This document shows positions 31,043 through 41,897 of a DNA stretch of 64,000 bases, piece by piece. The position numbers and the translations under genes were made by a program. The notes below the pieces were generated by a model that was not told the DNA's origin, did no database searches, and worked only from the letters and a program-made list of their open reading frames with translations. This stretch comes from Sipunculus nudus (taxonomy: Eukaryota; Annelida; Sipuncula; Golfingiida; Sipunculidae): the NCBI GenBank assembly GCA_026874595.1, contig CM049316.1:27017339-27081338 (forward strand), in the 5' to 3' direction. Within the stretch, counting starts at the first letter, position 1; each line of letters opens with the position of its first letter.

Positions 31043-34000
31043 CATAACGGTGCACGTCAGGACTAAACTGATAGCAATTCTTTCCCAGTCTGTATCAAAG
31101 TACAAAGCGGAGTTGTCATGGGTTCATAAAAGAAATGAGTATGTATAGTCTGGATTCCTGGTATGTAATTCGGAAGCGAACGATAGAGCAGTTTTACGGT
31201 TTTATGGCAGAAATTAATTTTGATGATCTGTTTGGTTCACAAATTCTGGCAGCGGGATAAAAGGATCTTTAGGAAATCAAGTTTCTGATATGGTTGCATA
31301 GAGATCGATTTTCAGATAACATTATAATGAATGCATTGGGTTTACCATAGATTTCTCGATGAGTTGAAACAAAGGAAAAAACCGCATGTGGGACAATTAA
31401 ATTTTTAAATCTGCCACACAATAGGGAACATGTTGCACAACATGATACTTCACATGCCTTTAAACAGGATGCTTCATATATTTATCTAAAACACGACCCC
31501 ACACTCATTTGAGGCATATTTGCCCGAAACGATAAATTTTCGCTTGTCCATTCAACAAGATGACTCTGGGCAACATAAATGACGTTACCTGAAATCCTGC
31601 AATTCTATTGGCTAAAACTCGGAAACGTAAGCCGTCTCCGTGCAGCATATTGCATGAAAATGTAACTCACTCTATTTTTTGAAAATGTAACTTACTCTAT
31701 TTCTTGAAAATGTAACTTACTCTATTTCTTGAAAATGTAACTTACTCTATTTCTTGAAACACGACGTGGAACACCAAAAACAAACAAAAAATATGCAACA
31801 TGTTGCGCAACAAGCATTTTCCGGAACATGTAACCCAATAAATTTATAAGTGTGTGACCGGCTTTTTATATCCGGGGATAGCCGATTAATTTGTAGGAAT
31901 GAAAGTCACGACAGAGATAAAATAATAGCCCCATTCCGTAGTTGCTGGCAGCCTACAGGATCTTTCGAGGGAGTTCCTTACCCTATCATACTTTAAAAAC
32001 ACAGATAACCAGAGGGCTTTTAAACAAATGTTATTTTTTTGGCAGCTGTATACGATCTGAGGTTTCATCCCCTTGATATCTTACTTACATAAACACAGAT
32101 AATGTTGGAGAACCTTCCCTGGGAACAATTGACGCCGTCGCTAGGGTGGCCTGCCGGCCAAATCATTTTCCTCAGTCGTGTCGCTGTCAACACAGAGACA
32201 GATGTGATGGCAGTATCTTCATTGGTGACGTTTGTCTTGCAGTCAATACGGACCATCCAGATGGCACGCGGGTACGTATTTCAACTATATAACCACCATA
32301 GGATAACAACATAGCGGACTCCAGTAGGGACCTTTTTTTATTACATTGGTGTAACGGATTATTACCACGATCGGAGAGGCAATAAGAAATTATTTATGAA
32401 AACTCGCTTCTAATAAGAAAAATTTATATGCCTCTTATTTTGCGGCTGATATGGCCTGATCTGTGTCAGTAAATTGGATATAAGCTATATTTTGTCATAA
32501 AAAGTAATTGAAATAATAAAATTAGAGCAGTCTTGAAAACCCCCTTTTTACAAAATTCATAATTTATCTGCAGAATATATGTTTACGTCGATATCAAAAC
32601 CAAAATCTGACGGACCTAGATTTGTTTAAATAGTCTTGAAAACACCCTTTTACAAAATTCATAATATATTTGCAGAATTTATGTTTACGTCGATATCAAA
32701 ACCAAAATCTGACTGACCTAGATTTGTTTAAATAGTCTTGAAAACACCCTTTTACAAAATTCATAATATATTTGCAGAATTTATGTTTACGTCGATATCA
32801 AAACCAATATCTGGCTGACCTAGATTTGTTTAAATAGTCTTGAAAACACCCTTTTACAAAATTCATAATATATCTGCATAATTTATGTTTACGTCGAAAT
32901 CAAAACCAAAATCTGACTGACCTAGATTTGTTTAAATAGTCTTGAAAACACCCTTTTACAAAATTCATAATATATCTGCAGAATTTATGTTTACGTCGAT
33001 ATCAAAAACAAAATCTGACTGAACTAGATTTGTTTAAATAGTCTTGAAAACACCCTTTTACAAAATTCATAATATATCTGCAGCAAAATTCATAATATAT
33101 CTGCAGCATTTATGTTTACGTCGATATCAAAACCAAAATCTGACTGAACTAGATTTGTTTAAATAGTCTTGAAAACACCCTTTTACAAAATTCATAATAT
33201 ATCTGCAGATTTTATGTTTACGTCGATATCAAAACCAAAATCTGACTGACCTAGATTTGTTTAAATAGTCTTGAAAACACCTTTTTACAAAATTCATAAT
33301 ATATCTGCAGAATTTATGTTTACGTCGATATCAAAACCAAAATCTGACTGACCTAGATTTGTTTAAATAGTCTTGAAAACACCCTTTTACAAAATTCATA
33401 ATATATCTGCAGCATTTATGTTTACGTCGATATCAAAACCAAAATCTGACTGAACTAGATTTGTTTAAATAGTCTTGAAAACACCCTTTTACAAAATTCA
33501 TAATATATCTGCAGATTTTATGTTTACGTCGATATCAAAACCAAAATCTGACTGACCTAGATTTGTTTAAATAGTCTTGAAAACACTTTTTTTACAAAAT
33601 TCATAATATATCTGCAGAATTTATGTTTACGTCGATATCAAAACCAAAATCTGACTGACCTAGATTTGTTTAAATAGTCTTGAAAACACCCTTTTACAAA
33701 ATTCATAATATATCTGCAGAATTTATGTTTACGTCGATATCAAAACCAAGATCTTACTGACCTAGATTTGTTTAAATATTTGAAGACGGGGACTACGCTC
33801 CTCGTATCACTGTAAGTCCTGCTCTATCTGTGCTTCAATCTCAATCATACACAATCAGCAAAGATGGTATATCATTATATAAAAAAGTGCATTAATAACC
33901 ATTCGACAAAAGATTACAAACCTAAAAATTTAATAGGTACCTGGATTCCTACTTAGCTGTAATTATGTCAACTGCAATCATAACAGTGAGTATATATTAA

Positions 34001-36278
34001 GGTATGTTCCACCGAGTTCGGCAAACATGTAAATATTTATAAAATCCGCGAATGCAATCGGAACGCACAGTCCAATGTTCGTGTAATGTTTATTATTAGA
34101 TTTAGAATATGAAGAAATGATAGCACGGCGTCAACAGCAGTGCCCAATCAGCTGGTAGATCCGACAGGTACAATTTTCATAGCAATACCTTCAGATACAG
34201 GTGTCAAACAGCCCAGCAAACTTCTGGTAAAAATTACAGTGACGTCTCATTTGACTCCACAAAACGTACACTAGTTCTGGGTATCTTGTTTCGATTCCGG
34301 CACTTCTCTTCATTTAACGTAACATTCCCAGCCCAAGTTCACACAAATTAAGCGCGCCACATCACATGTAGCGACGATTTATGTGTTTTCAACGATAACA
34401 CAGGTCAAATTCTCTGAGTAGTGCAAAAATGTTTTTTAAAACATTTACTCAAAGCGGATTGTTCAAATCGGTTTCAAACCGTGTTGTGCGTTCACACAGG
34501 CATCTGCCATCAGGTGCTCATTTCATATGTAGATCAGTGTGACTACAAGTTGACATGCATGTTTGCGCATGTGTTGTGATCCAGTTGCTACTTCAGAACT
34601 TGGTCTAAACCGTTTTGAATGAGAATTGAACAATAACATGGCACATCAGCGGAGAGGATAATTTGATTCGCATTGCAAACGTTTGAAACCGATTCCTAAG
34701 CTGGACTCAAACCGTTTTAGCCAAATCGGTTTGAAAACGATTTGGAATGCCGCGTGAACGGTCAATTCTTATTCAAAATGGTTTGAAACCAAGAAAACCA
34801 AGATGCGTATATCTGACAGCTTATTGTGTATTTTGTTTGAGTAAACTTGACTTTTCCGCGCAGAGGTTTGCTTCCTCAATCCCTCCATTAATATAACGAT
34901 TGGATTTCCAACTCTTAAATAAAAGAAAATGTTTTATAGCACTGATATAAGATCAGTGGGAGTCAGAAATAACTGACTCTCCGTTTTGAGGATTATACCG
35001 GTAATACCGTTTTGAGGAATATACCAGTGTATCCATTTTAAGGAATATACCAGTAATTCCTTGGAGGAATATAACAGTAATTCCTTTTGTACACAATTCA
35101 TATAATATTCTTATTAAATTGTAGGCCGTATTTTATTCGTCGTAGGAGAGGAATACAGCACATTATTTTGAATAAATGTAGATAAAAAGATTGATTACAT
35201 TATGAAAAAAAGACCTTCCCCCACACTAGCGACATCTCTTGGCGCCGATTTACACTTATAGTTTGGGTTTATTATATAACCTAAAAAGAGGCTATTTGCT
35301 TTATCTTAAAAGATGAAAGCAAACAGTTATGTCTTATCATTAAAAGTGCAGGTCCTGTCTGTGTTTGTGGTAAGGATCTGCTTCAATTCAATAAACCTAG
35401 AATGCTGGCTGAAAGGATCCAAACCCAGCAGATGCGCATGCGCATGGAAAAGGTCTTTTGTCCAGATACAAACATTTTAAACAGAATTAAGGTACTGTAA
35501 CGTACAACGTTAACTGACCATGCGAGTTGTGAATAATATTGAATGAAATGAAAACGTTTTATCATCAGGCGGTTGTGGGATGTGAAAGTGACTCTGTAAA
35601 CGGCGAAAAGTACATCAACATTGACGCTCCACGATCGTCAAGGCCAGCTGTCACCTGTCCTGCTGGATCAACTCTCGTCAGTTGTCAGTTGCTTGATTAG
35701 TAAGTGTGCATAAAATGTTACCATATAGGTGCTGTGTCAAATATCGTATATAGTCAAATATTGGTCCCCGTATTGATACGTTGATTGCATTTACTCATCC
35801 AATAAAACAGTTCCGATATTTAATATTACATGTAAGACATGCTAAATGTCATTTGGAATGAGTTGAACGGCATATGATTTTGAGATTTTTTGGGAATATT
35901 TTTTTTATTTATTGTCTGGAATAACAGAAAAGAGAAAGCAGAAAGAAAATTTGGTATAAATCTATTCCATAATATATTTTATAATTTCCTTTCGTTCACT
36001 GGATCTTGAATGAAGTAACTGGAATAGGGTCTTTTCGGGAGACAATTGTACCTTACTGATTGCTCCTTACCGAGTCATGAAATTAAATGCTGGAATTTTG
36101 ATGAAATAGTTCCTCTTTCCTTATAACACTCAGTGTTCCTGACGAGTGAGGGCCCGTAGGGGCCCTTACGAAACAGAGCTGTCGAAAACAAGTAAGTGTG
36201 TTTAAGTCCTGAAATATATGAATTACAGCTCCTTGTATTAGTTGAGCACTTTAAACCTCCATGGTTTTGTAACAATCT

Positions 36279-36333
<55 letters not shown>

Positions 36334-39300
36334 ATATATAATTAGCTACAGGGATAGGACGGGACCTGAAGCAGGGATACCTATAACTACGAGTAATGGA
36401 TGCATTTGTCCGGCTGGCTACTGCACTGTTCCGGACTGGTGCATTGTACAGGCTCGCTGTAAAGGTGAGTAACGTTATAACGCGTTATGACCATGAATGT
36501 GATTTTCTAGACCCCAACTGGCCGATTTGATTAGAGCAATTGTTACATTATCCCCCAAATGTCAGTGCCACGCACAGTCAGTTGTGGTAGGAGCGAATGC
36601 GAAGATCGATAATATGGAAAGTGCAACGAGCCTGCTGTGCCCATATGATCCCGTCAGGACTTTAATTCTGCCGTGGATAAACAGGTCGAAGACGACCGGA
36701 GATTGTAGTACGTCCATCGTTTGAGCAAATAGTTTTAAAACTTCTTGGTTTGAGGTTGGCACTTCGTTTGAGGCACGCCTTTACTTCGATTGAAGTACGA
36801 TGTGACTGGCTAGGAAAATTCTGTTTTCATATTCGTCAAATCGTACTTCCATCGAAGTAGAGACAGAGACATACCTTAAACGAAGTACTTACCTCAAACG
36901 AAGGATGTACTGCAATCTGAGGTCGTCCTCGACCGGATAAAGGTCTGCCAAGTGAATTTAGGCATGAGTGGATTGTAGGCAAAAGTGTTGTAGACAAAAG
37001 TAATTGTTTAGGTCATTTAATGGCTATTAAACGTCCAATAATTGTTGTTGTTCCAATATTTTGATTTCTATACTTCGATAAAAACTTATTTCTCTTTATG
37101 TAATTTGAATCATATCTGCACCCCGTCAATGATTTTTTTGTTGTTTTTTTTGTCTCCAGATTTTGAAAGGCATTTAAAAGAAAATGACTGCTAAATAACC
37201 ATCTGTACACAGCTCTGTTTCATGCATTCCCACATTTATCCGTTCATTTGTAAAAAAAAAAAAAAAAAAAAAAACAAAAACAAAAAAAGAATTAAAAAAT
37301 AAAAGCAAAATTTTATGTTCGGGTTGATAGTGAGGTACTGTGGTGACCCCGGAAGCGTGGATAACGCAAGAAAGATGGGTAGTAGCTACTACTATGATGA
37401 TGTCGTCACTTACACGTGTCAAAATGGAGTAAATCGTACCAAGAGTATCCGGTGTTTGGCAGATGGTAACTGGGATTCGAACCCTCCGGACTGCAACGGT
37501 AAGATGTCCAAGTCACTGGAGTGATTTAAATATATACAACAGGAAGGAAAATATGTTCTCGTTTCAATCCGGAGATTTTACAAGTGACCCATGGGTCATG
37601 ACGCTCAGCCGACTGACATGCTGACAATATATCCTTGCATAAGCAACTAATTAAGATAATGTAGGTGGCATCATCGTTCATGCATATTGGCTTAAGTTCA
37701 TCAAGTCCCATAAGCACACCAAATTTGATGACAATCCAACCACCCTTTCCTGAGGAATCTGGCAATTCGTGCGTATTTTGCATTATTTTTGGGGTGATCA
37801 AACAAACCCCCAAAACTCTGAGAATATAGGTCACAGTGCCCCAATTTCAGCTCTCTGGGGAGAACTTTAGAGGAACTCTCAGGAGGTCAAGTTATAAGAT
37901 TCTGGGTCCAATGGTTATGATTTGTGCCCTACTTTAGTATCAAACTTTCAATTATTCTGAGGGGTGCTTATAAGCCCCATAGCTCACAGAATATGGGTAA
38001 CAGAGACCTAATTTCACATTTCCAAGGAGACTTTTCATGGACCTCCCTGGATTTTAAGTTAGAAGATTCCAGGTCCAATGGTTATGATTTGTGCCCTGCT
38101 TTGGTATCAAATTTTCAGTTATGATGGGACTACTTCTGAGCCCCTAAGCTCGGAAAATATGGGTAACAGAGACCTAAATAAAGGTTTCCAGGGAGATTTT
38201 GCATGAAGAATCCATGTCAAATGGTTACAATTTGCGCCCTTTTAACAGACAACTGCATCTCTGAAGGTCTCAAAAATAGAGAGAAAATGCGTAAAAATTT
38301 GAAAAAATTCAGGTTGCGTGATAAGTCTGCAAGAACTGATGAAACACTCCATGATGAATATGCATGCAAAGAATCAGGACGATCAATGCATTAGTTGTAC
38401 AGATACTGGAGCTTTTGTATCAAATTTCGGTTATTCGGGGGGGGGGGGGGGGCACTTGTGAGCCCCATAGCTCGGAGGATATGAGTTACAGAGACCTAAT
38501 TTCAGGTTTCTTTGGAGATTTTTATGGACCTCCTAGGTTGACAAATTAAAAGATTCCAGGTCCAATAGTTATGATTTTTGCCCTGTAAACAGTGAAAGCT
38601 TCTTTGAAGGTATCAAAATTAGAGAAAAAAAAATCGTAAGACCCATAGCTTGAAGAATATGGGTAACAGAGACCTAATTCCAGGTTTCTAAGGAGATTTT
38701 TCATGTACCTCTTTGGATGTAAAGTTAGAAGATTCCAGGTCTAGCTGATACAATTTGTGCCCTGTTAACGGACAGACGGCCGGATGGCCGGACGAACGGC
38801 GGACAAAAAGTGATCGCTATAGCTCAGATGACTTACAGTCACATAAGGTAAAAAAATAAGTGTCTGGTGGTGACATTTTTATAAGAAATACTGACTGAGG
38901 GCACAGTTAAATACTAGGTCTGGTTATGTAAAAATAAGCATAAATAATTATCAACATCTTGTCTTTTCCATCCGGTGTTCAATCCGTTGTTTGTAGTATT
39001 ATTGCGCCATAATATCAAATCCAAATGTGAATTTGTGAACACGCATACACACACGTTTATATACATTAAAACCTCGCGTAACGACCACCTCATTTTAGCG
39101 ACCATTTTAAAAAACGGCCACTTGTTCACGGGCCTGATTCTATTTTACTCTGTTAATAAGACCTTGCTTTAATAGACGACCGTTTCGAAACTGCGGCCAC
39201 TTTATTGAGGTCCCATTGGTGGTCCTAATATCGAGGTTTAACTGTATTACCATCCTACTTTATAGCGCCTACGACTGTGGCGGTACAAACAAGCGAGGGA

Positions 39301-39654
39301 CCTGATACCACAACCCTGTATGCCAGCAGCACAGAGGAATCCACAGTTGCAGGCACCACTGAGAGAACAATCCTGGAAAGATCGACATCTCAGTCTCACG
39401 TACTGTGCCCGAACGTGACATTCAATCCAGGAGAACCGGCTCGATCTTCGGAATCCTTAACAGCAACGCCAGGAGGAACTGCACGTCAAGCCGGTGAAGC
39501 CAGCTTCTTGAAGAACGACAGTTGTCAGACGCACGAATCGTTCAAATGGTTGAGCGTGGCAATGGGGTTACTCGCTGTTGTCGGCTGGGGATTGTTCATA
39601 TTACTGTTGGTAAAATACCTGCGTCCTAAATGGATCAAACCAGGCAAAGTATAA
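29931..39654 (+). CDS. Type I membrane protein with cysteine-rich modules and one sushi domain (6-exon model, 371 aa)
   Basis: I do not recognise a named orthologue. Six GT-AG exons with matching phases give 1116 coding bases. Residues 1-24 form a signal peptide (hydrophobic core TLLFVLCVL). Residues about 46-187 are cysteine-rich; AVTCPAGSTLVSC and WCIVQARC recall the repeated modules of the PCSK9 C-terminal domain, but this is a loose resemblance. Residues about 188-243 are a sushi/CCP domain with four cysteines and the conserved Trp. Residues about 243-336 form a Ser/Thr-rich, probably O-glycosylated stalk. Residues 337-358 are a transmembrane helix, followed by a basic 13-residue tail. 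The start is the first ATG after an in-frame TGA at 29904-29906. A cell-surface adhesion, lectin-like or complement-type role is possible but unproven. Confidence 0.75.
30420..30890. repeat. Possible inverted-end element with TTAAAGG ends
   Basis: The left side is CCTTAAAGGTGTCC and the right side is TTGGCCCTTTAAAT. TTAAAGGGCCACT near 24164 is a related end. The ends are imperfect, so this is a weak call of a TTAA-type non-autonomous element. Confidence 0.3.
30991..31039. repeat. (AT)n microsatellite
   Basis: AT dinucleotide run in intron 1 of the sushi-protein gene. Confidence 0.95.
31656..31755. repeat. 25-bp tandem repeat, 4 copies
   Basis: Units start GAAAATGTAACTTACTCTAT at 31656, 31681, 31706 and 31731, nearly identical, in intron 1 of the sushi-protein gene. 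Confidence 0.9.
32099..32271 (+). CDS. Sushi-protein gene exon 2: cysteine-rich
   Basis: Encodes residues 46-103. DAVARVACRPNHFPQSCRC and RCDGSIFIGDVCLAV give six cysteines in a compact pattern. The acceptor is ACACAG. The donor is GTACGT in phase 0; an alternative donor 4 bases downstream (GTATTT) would end in phase 1. Confidence 0.7.
32531..33780. repeat. About 102-bp satellite-like tandem array, about 12 copies
   Basis: Each unit contains CTTGAAAACACCC, TTCATAATATATCTGCAG, TTTACGTCGATATCAAAAC and GACCTAGATTTGTTTAAATA in that order. Units differ by only a few bases. One copy near 33084 has a duplicated 23-bp stretch. The array fills the intron between exons 2 and 3 of the sushi-protein gene. 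Confidence 0.95.
34981..35092. repeat. Short imperfect tandem repeat
   Basis: Repeats of GAGGAATATACCAGTAATTCC-like units, about 30 bp long and imperfect, four or so copies. Confidence 0.6.
35569..35699 (+). CDS. Sushi-protein gene exon 3: cysteine-rich module start
   Basis: Encodes residues 104-146. It contains AVVGCESDS and AVTCPAGSTLVSCQLLD. The C-x6-L-x2-C spacing is the part most like a PCSK9 C-terminal module. The acceptor is CATCAG. It ends in phase 2 before GTAAGT; reading on gives TAG. Confidence 0.75.
36281..36329. repeat. (AT)n microsatellite beside an exon
   Basis: AT run ending 17 bases before the exon at 36346. It occupies the place where a polypyrimidine tract would normally lie. 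Confidence 0.95.
36346..36464 (+). CDS. Sushi-protein gene exon 4: cysteine-rich module end
   Basis: Encodes residues 147-186, with NGCICPAGYC and VPDWCIVQARCK. The acceptor AATTAG was chosen over CTACAG 6 bases later, because the latter would create a TAG across the junction. It ends in phase 1 before GTGAGT. A long AT run lies just upstream of the acceptor. Confidence 0.75.
36684..36935. repeat. Foldback element in intron 4 of the sushi-protein gene
   Basis: The left arm (GGTCGAAGACGACCGGAGATTG, TAGTACGTCC, TCGTTTGAG) is the imperfect reverse complement of the right arm (CTCAAACGA, GGATGTACTGCAATCTGAGG, TCGTCCTCGACC). Between them lie GTACTTCGATTGAAGTAC-type palindromes. The right arm matches the copy at 1407-1499. 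Confidence 0.65.
37331..37498 (+). CDS. Sushi-protein gene exon 5: sushi/CCP domain
   Basis: Encodes residues 187-242 as one phase 1-1 exon, the usual form of a CCP exon. YCGDPG, VTYTCQNG, SIRCLADGNW and PPDCN supply the four conserved cysteines and the Trp between Cys3 and Cys4. It carries an NRT sequon. The donor is GTAAGA. Confidence 0.92.
37810..38850. repeat. Degenerate tandem repeat, about 140-180 bp units
   Basis: The phrases CATAGCTC..GAATATGGGTAACAGAGACCTAA and GGTCCAATGGTTATGATTTG recur near 37860-37930, 37980-38100, 38140-38240, 38460-38580 and 38640-38760. The array ends with GGACGAACGGCGGAC and CTATAGCTCAGATGACTT, a tail also seen at 59640-59715. It lies between the sushi exon and the final exon. 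Confidence 0.7.
39062..39246. mobile_element. MITE-like element next to the last exon of the sushi-protein gene
   Basis: About 185 bp, starting TACATTAAAACCTCG and ending CGAGGTTTAACTGTA, imperfect inverted ends at TA. The interior has CGACCACC and GGTGGTCC blocks that pair. It is related in style to the elements at 13718 and 51425 and ends 19 bases before the exon. Confidence 0.6.
39266..39654 (+). CDS. Sushi-protein gene exon 6: stalk, membrane helix, tail
   Basis: Encodes residues 243-371 and the TAA stop. APTTVAVQTSEGPDTTT and TVAGTTERT make a Ser/Thr-rich stalk with NVT and NDS sequons. A 22-residue helix (WLSVAMGLLAVVGWGLFILLLV) follows, then a Lys/Arg-rich tail. The acceptor is TTATAG, 19 bases after the end of a MITE-like insertion. 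Confidence 0.88.
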
Positions 39655-40430
39655 AAAAACAGGGATTCACAGAGTATACATCTTGAGAGGTGCATATCAA
39701 CAAGTATTAACAAACGGGTGTGAAAAAAACCCGTATAACTATGTATTGATAGACTTGATTGGACATTTGTCGTATTTGAAAACAAATTTCTTTTACGTTC
39801 AGATTTCAACGGCATTACAGTGATTACATAGTATATCTGGTTTTACTTTGTCCTGTTACATGTTCTTCATAGTTTTATTTTCTGAAAGAATGTCATTATC
39901 TACAATTAACAGATTAAATAAGCATACTATATTTAGTGGATTGTTCTTTTAACTCAGTGTGTGTACTCAGGACCCCCTATCCAATGCGTCATGGGAGCGT
40001 CTCCTATACAGCACACATTTGATATTATTAAGGTGGATTCAGCTATACGTGTACCCATGTCCCTTATATATAAGTGTATGAGTGGAACTCACTGCAGAGA
40101 TGCAGAGGCAGAATCACAATGCATGAGATTTTAAATTCGTGGTCGTGGCAGTAAAGAACCGCCATTTTTGTAAGTGGGATCGACTATTTATAGGAAACCA
40201 CTGAACAATTACCGGAAATCATCCATGACCCGCATGTATTCAATAAAATTTAAAATTATACGGTTGCTCCAGAATCAAGTCAAACAGGAATACATAATCC
40301 CCTGGTTGCATTATAAATTAAGGATATTATCCGATAATGAACAAAAGTTACAGTGCAACTTTAGTACCAAATGAAATTTAAGTAAAAGAATCATAGAAAT
40401 TTATAATAATTTTAATAAATTCATTATATG

Positions 40431-40469
<39 letters not shown>

Positions 40470-40684
40470 TTACATTTAATAGTGGTCCTACGATTTCGAC
40501 GAAAGTCGCCGACATCGTCGCTGTGTAAGGGCTGGCAACATTGATCGATTTTAAATAGTCAGAATAGATTTTTATTATTCCTGTGGGAGGAGCGCAATCA
40601 TGCTTATTTTCATGTAGAAGTGTTATTTAGTAGGCCCAAATGGCTAACAAATCATGTTTCCTGTGTTAATTTGACAAACTGTGG
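39655..40684. other. 3' flank of the sushi-protein gene
   Basis: No coding feature seen. An ATTAAA at about 39913 is a possible polyadenylation signal about 260 bases after the stop codon. An AT microsatellite lies at 40438-40466. Confidence 0.45.
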
Positions 40685-40688
40685 CAAC

Positions 40689-40924
40689 TGTAAACTTCAG
40701 CGTGAAGCTCACACCAAAATGAAGGTGACAACTCACCCTCAGTCACGTGTCACCAGGTCAGTAGCTTGAAATCCGTCGTTAAAGACTTGACCGCACTTGG
40801 CTGGCATACTGACTAAGAAACTCGGCAGGTGACCTCTCCTTTTCACGGTTTCCATCCCGGCCCTTGGTAAGGTCGCTGGCAGGTCGGCCTGGCTGCACTT
40901 CGGCGTGAGTGCATTCCTCTTACA
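40689..40924 (-). repeat. 3' LTR of the retrotransposon
   Basis: 236 bp, matching 47816-48051 at all but five positions by my count. It is bounded by CAAC on its outer side and the polypurine tract on its inner side. Confidence 0.95.
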
Positions 40925-40938
40925 TCCCTCCCCTTTCC
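40925..40938 (-). other. Polypurine tract
   Basis: On the minus strand this is GGAAAGGGGAGGGA directly before the 3' LTR, the expected plus-strand DNA priming site. Confidence 0.85.
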
Positions 40939-41549
40939 ATAGACTGGCTGGTGTGACTAGCAGAATGTCTTTAAAACACATCATTAATCAGGGTTATTTC
41001 TCTTCAGTCTAGTATATGACAGCACAACATATCAAATTAAACTTCAAATACTCGACACACTGAGACGAATACTTATCATTTCGAAAAAATACGAGGCTTC
41101 ATATTAAAATTGTCTTCAGGCCCGTCTTCCCTGACAATATGCGAGCTGGTGTCCATCATGAACACAGGCAGGACAGGGCCGCCTCATATTCACTCATCCT
41201 GATTCCCAGCCCTCACACTGTCGAGTGATATTGTATACCTCAGTACTTAACGAACAAAGTAAACTGAATCATGCATGGATGAGAGCAGAACCAGGCCGCT
41301 TCACATCCAACCATTACAAACATTACTAAGGCACCATGCAGCTGGATGCATTACTAAGATTAAGAGGGGGCTCTGGAGATTCAGTGCACTCCTCATAGTC
41401 ACACTCCTCATAATCTGAAACAAATTCGTGTTCCTGTGCAAGATTCATCTGCAAGGGACCAAAAACCATTCGTTGTATCTCCACTACAGATGAAGTCTCT
41501 TAACTATGTTAGTTAACTTATCTAATACGTAACATATCTAAGCGCTTAT

Positions 41550-41879
41550 TTAGCAAAATCTTGAGGTGCCTCGGACTCTGGACCTCTGCGGGTGGTGCAA
41601 TGGTCCTTTACCCCAAAGTTGCAGAGCCTGATTCTGAGTTTCACTGTCATGGACACCTTTTTCTCTCTCAGCTACCACCTGAGAGCGTTCCACTTCAGGG
41701 TCTGGCGTCCCTATAGCTGCCTCAGAGGCATCAGAACCTTCTTGAGCAGAGGGTCCGCTTCCCTAAAGGTCTGATTCCTCTGGATCTGGTTTCGAATATA
41801 GGTTTCCTGTGACTGGAGAATCACTGTCTGCTTCACAGTGTCTATCGCTGGTTTCTTCTTGCTCAGGGTTTTGCTCCAT
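41550..41879 (-). pseudogene. Acidic hydrophilic tail frame downstream of pol
   Basis: A 110-codon frame starting at an ATG and rich in Glu, Asp, Ser and Pro, with one in-frame TAG at codon 39. It has no cysteine or hydrophobic segment and does not look like an envelope protein. It may be a broken C-terminal extension of pol in a different frame, or a small accessory frame. Confidence 0.4.
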
Positions 41880-41897
41880 GAAGAACTGGTTCCTGGT

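Noticed and set aside
32531-33780. CRISPR-like array
   Set aside because: Repeats are contiguous 102-bp units without unique spacers and lie in a eukaryotic intron.
36128-36190. Extra exon upstream of the exon at 36346
   Set aside because: All three frames hit stops quickly, and the direct join 35699-36346 is phase-consistent and gives a coherent cysteine module.
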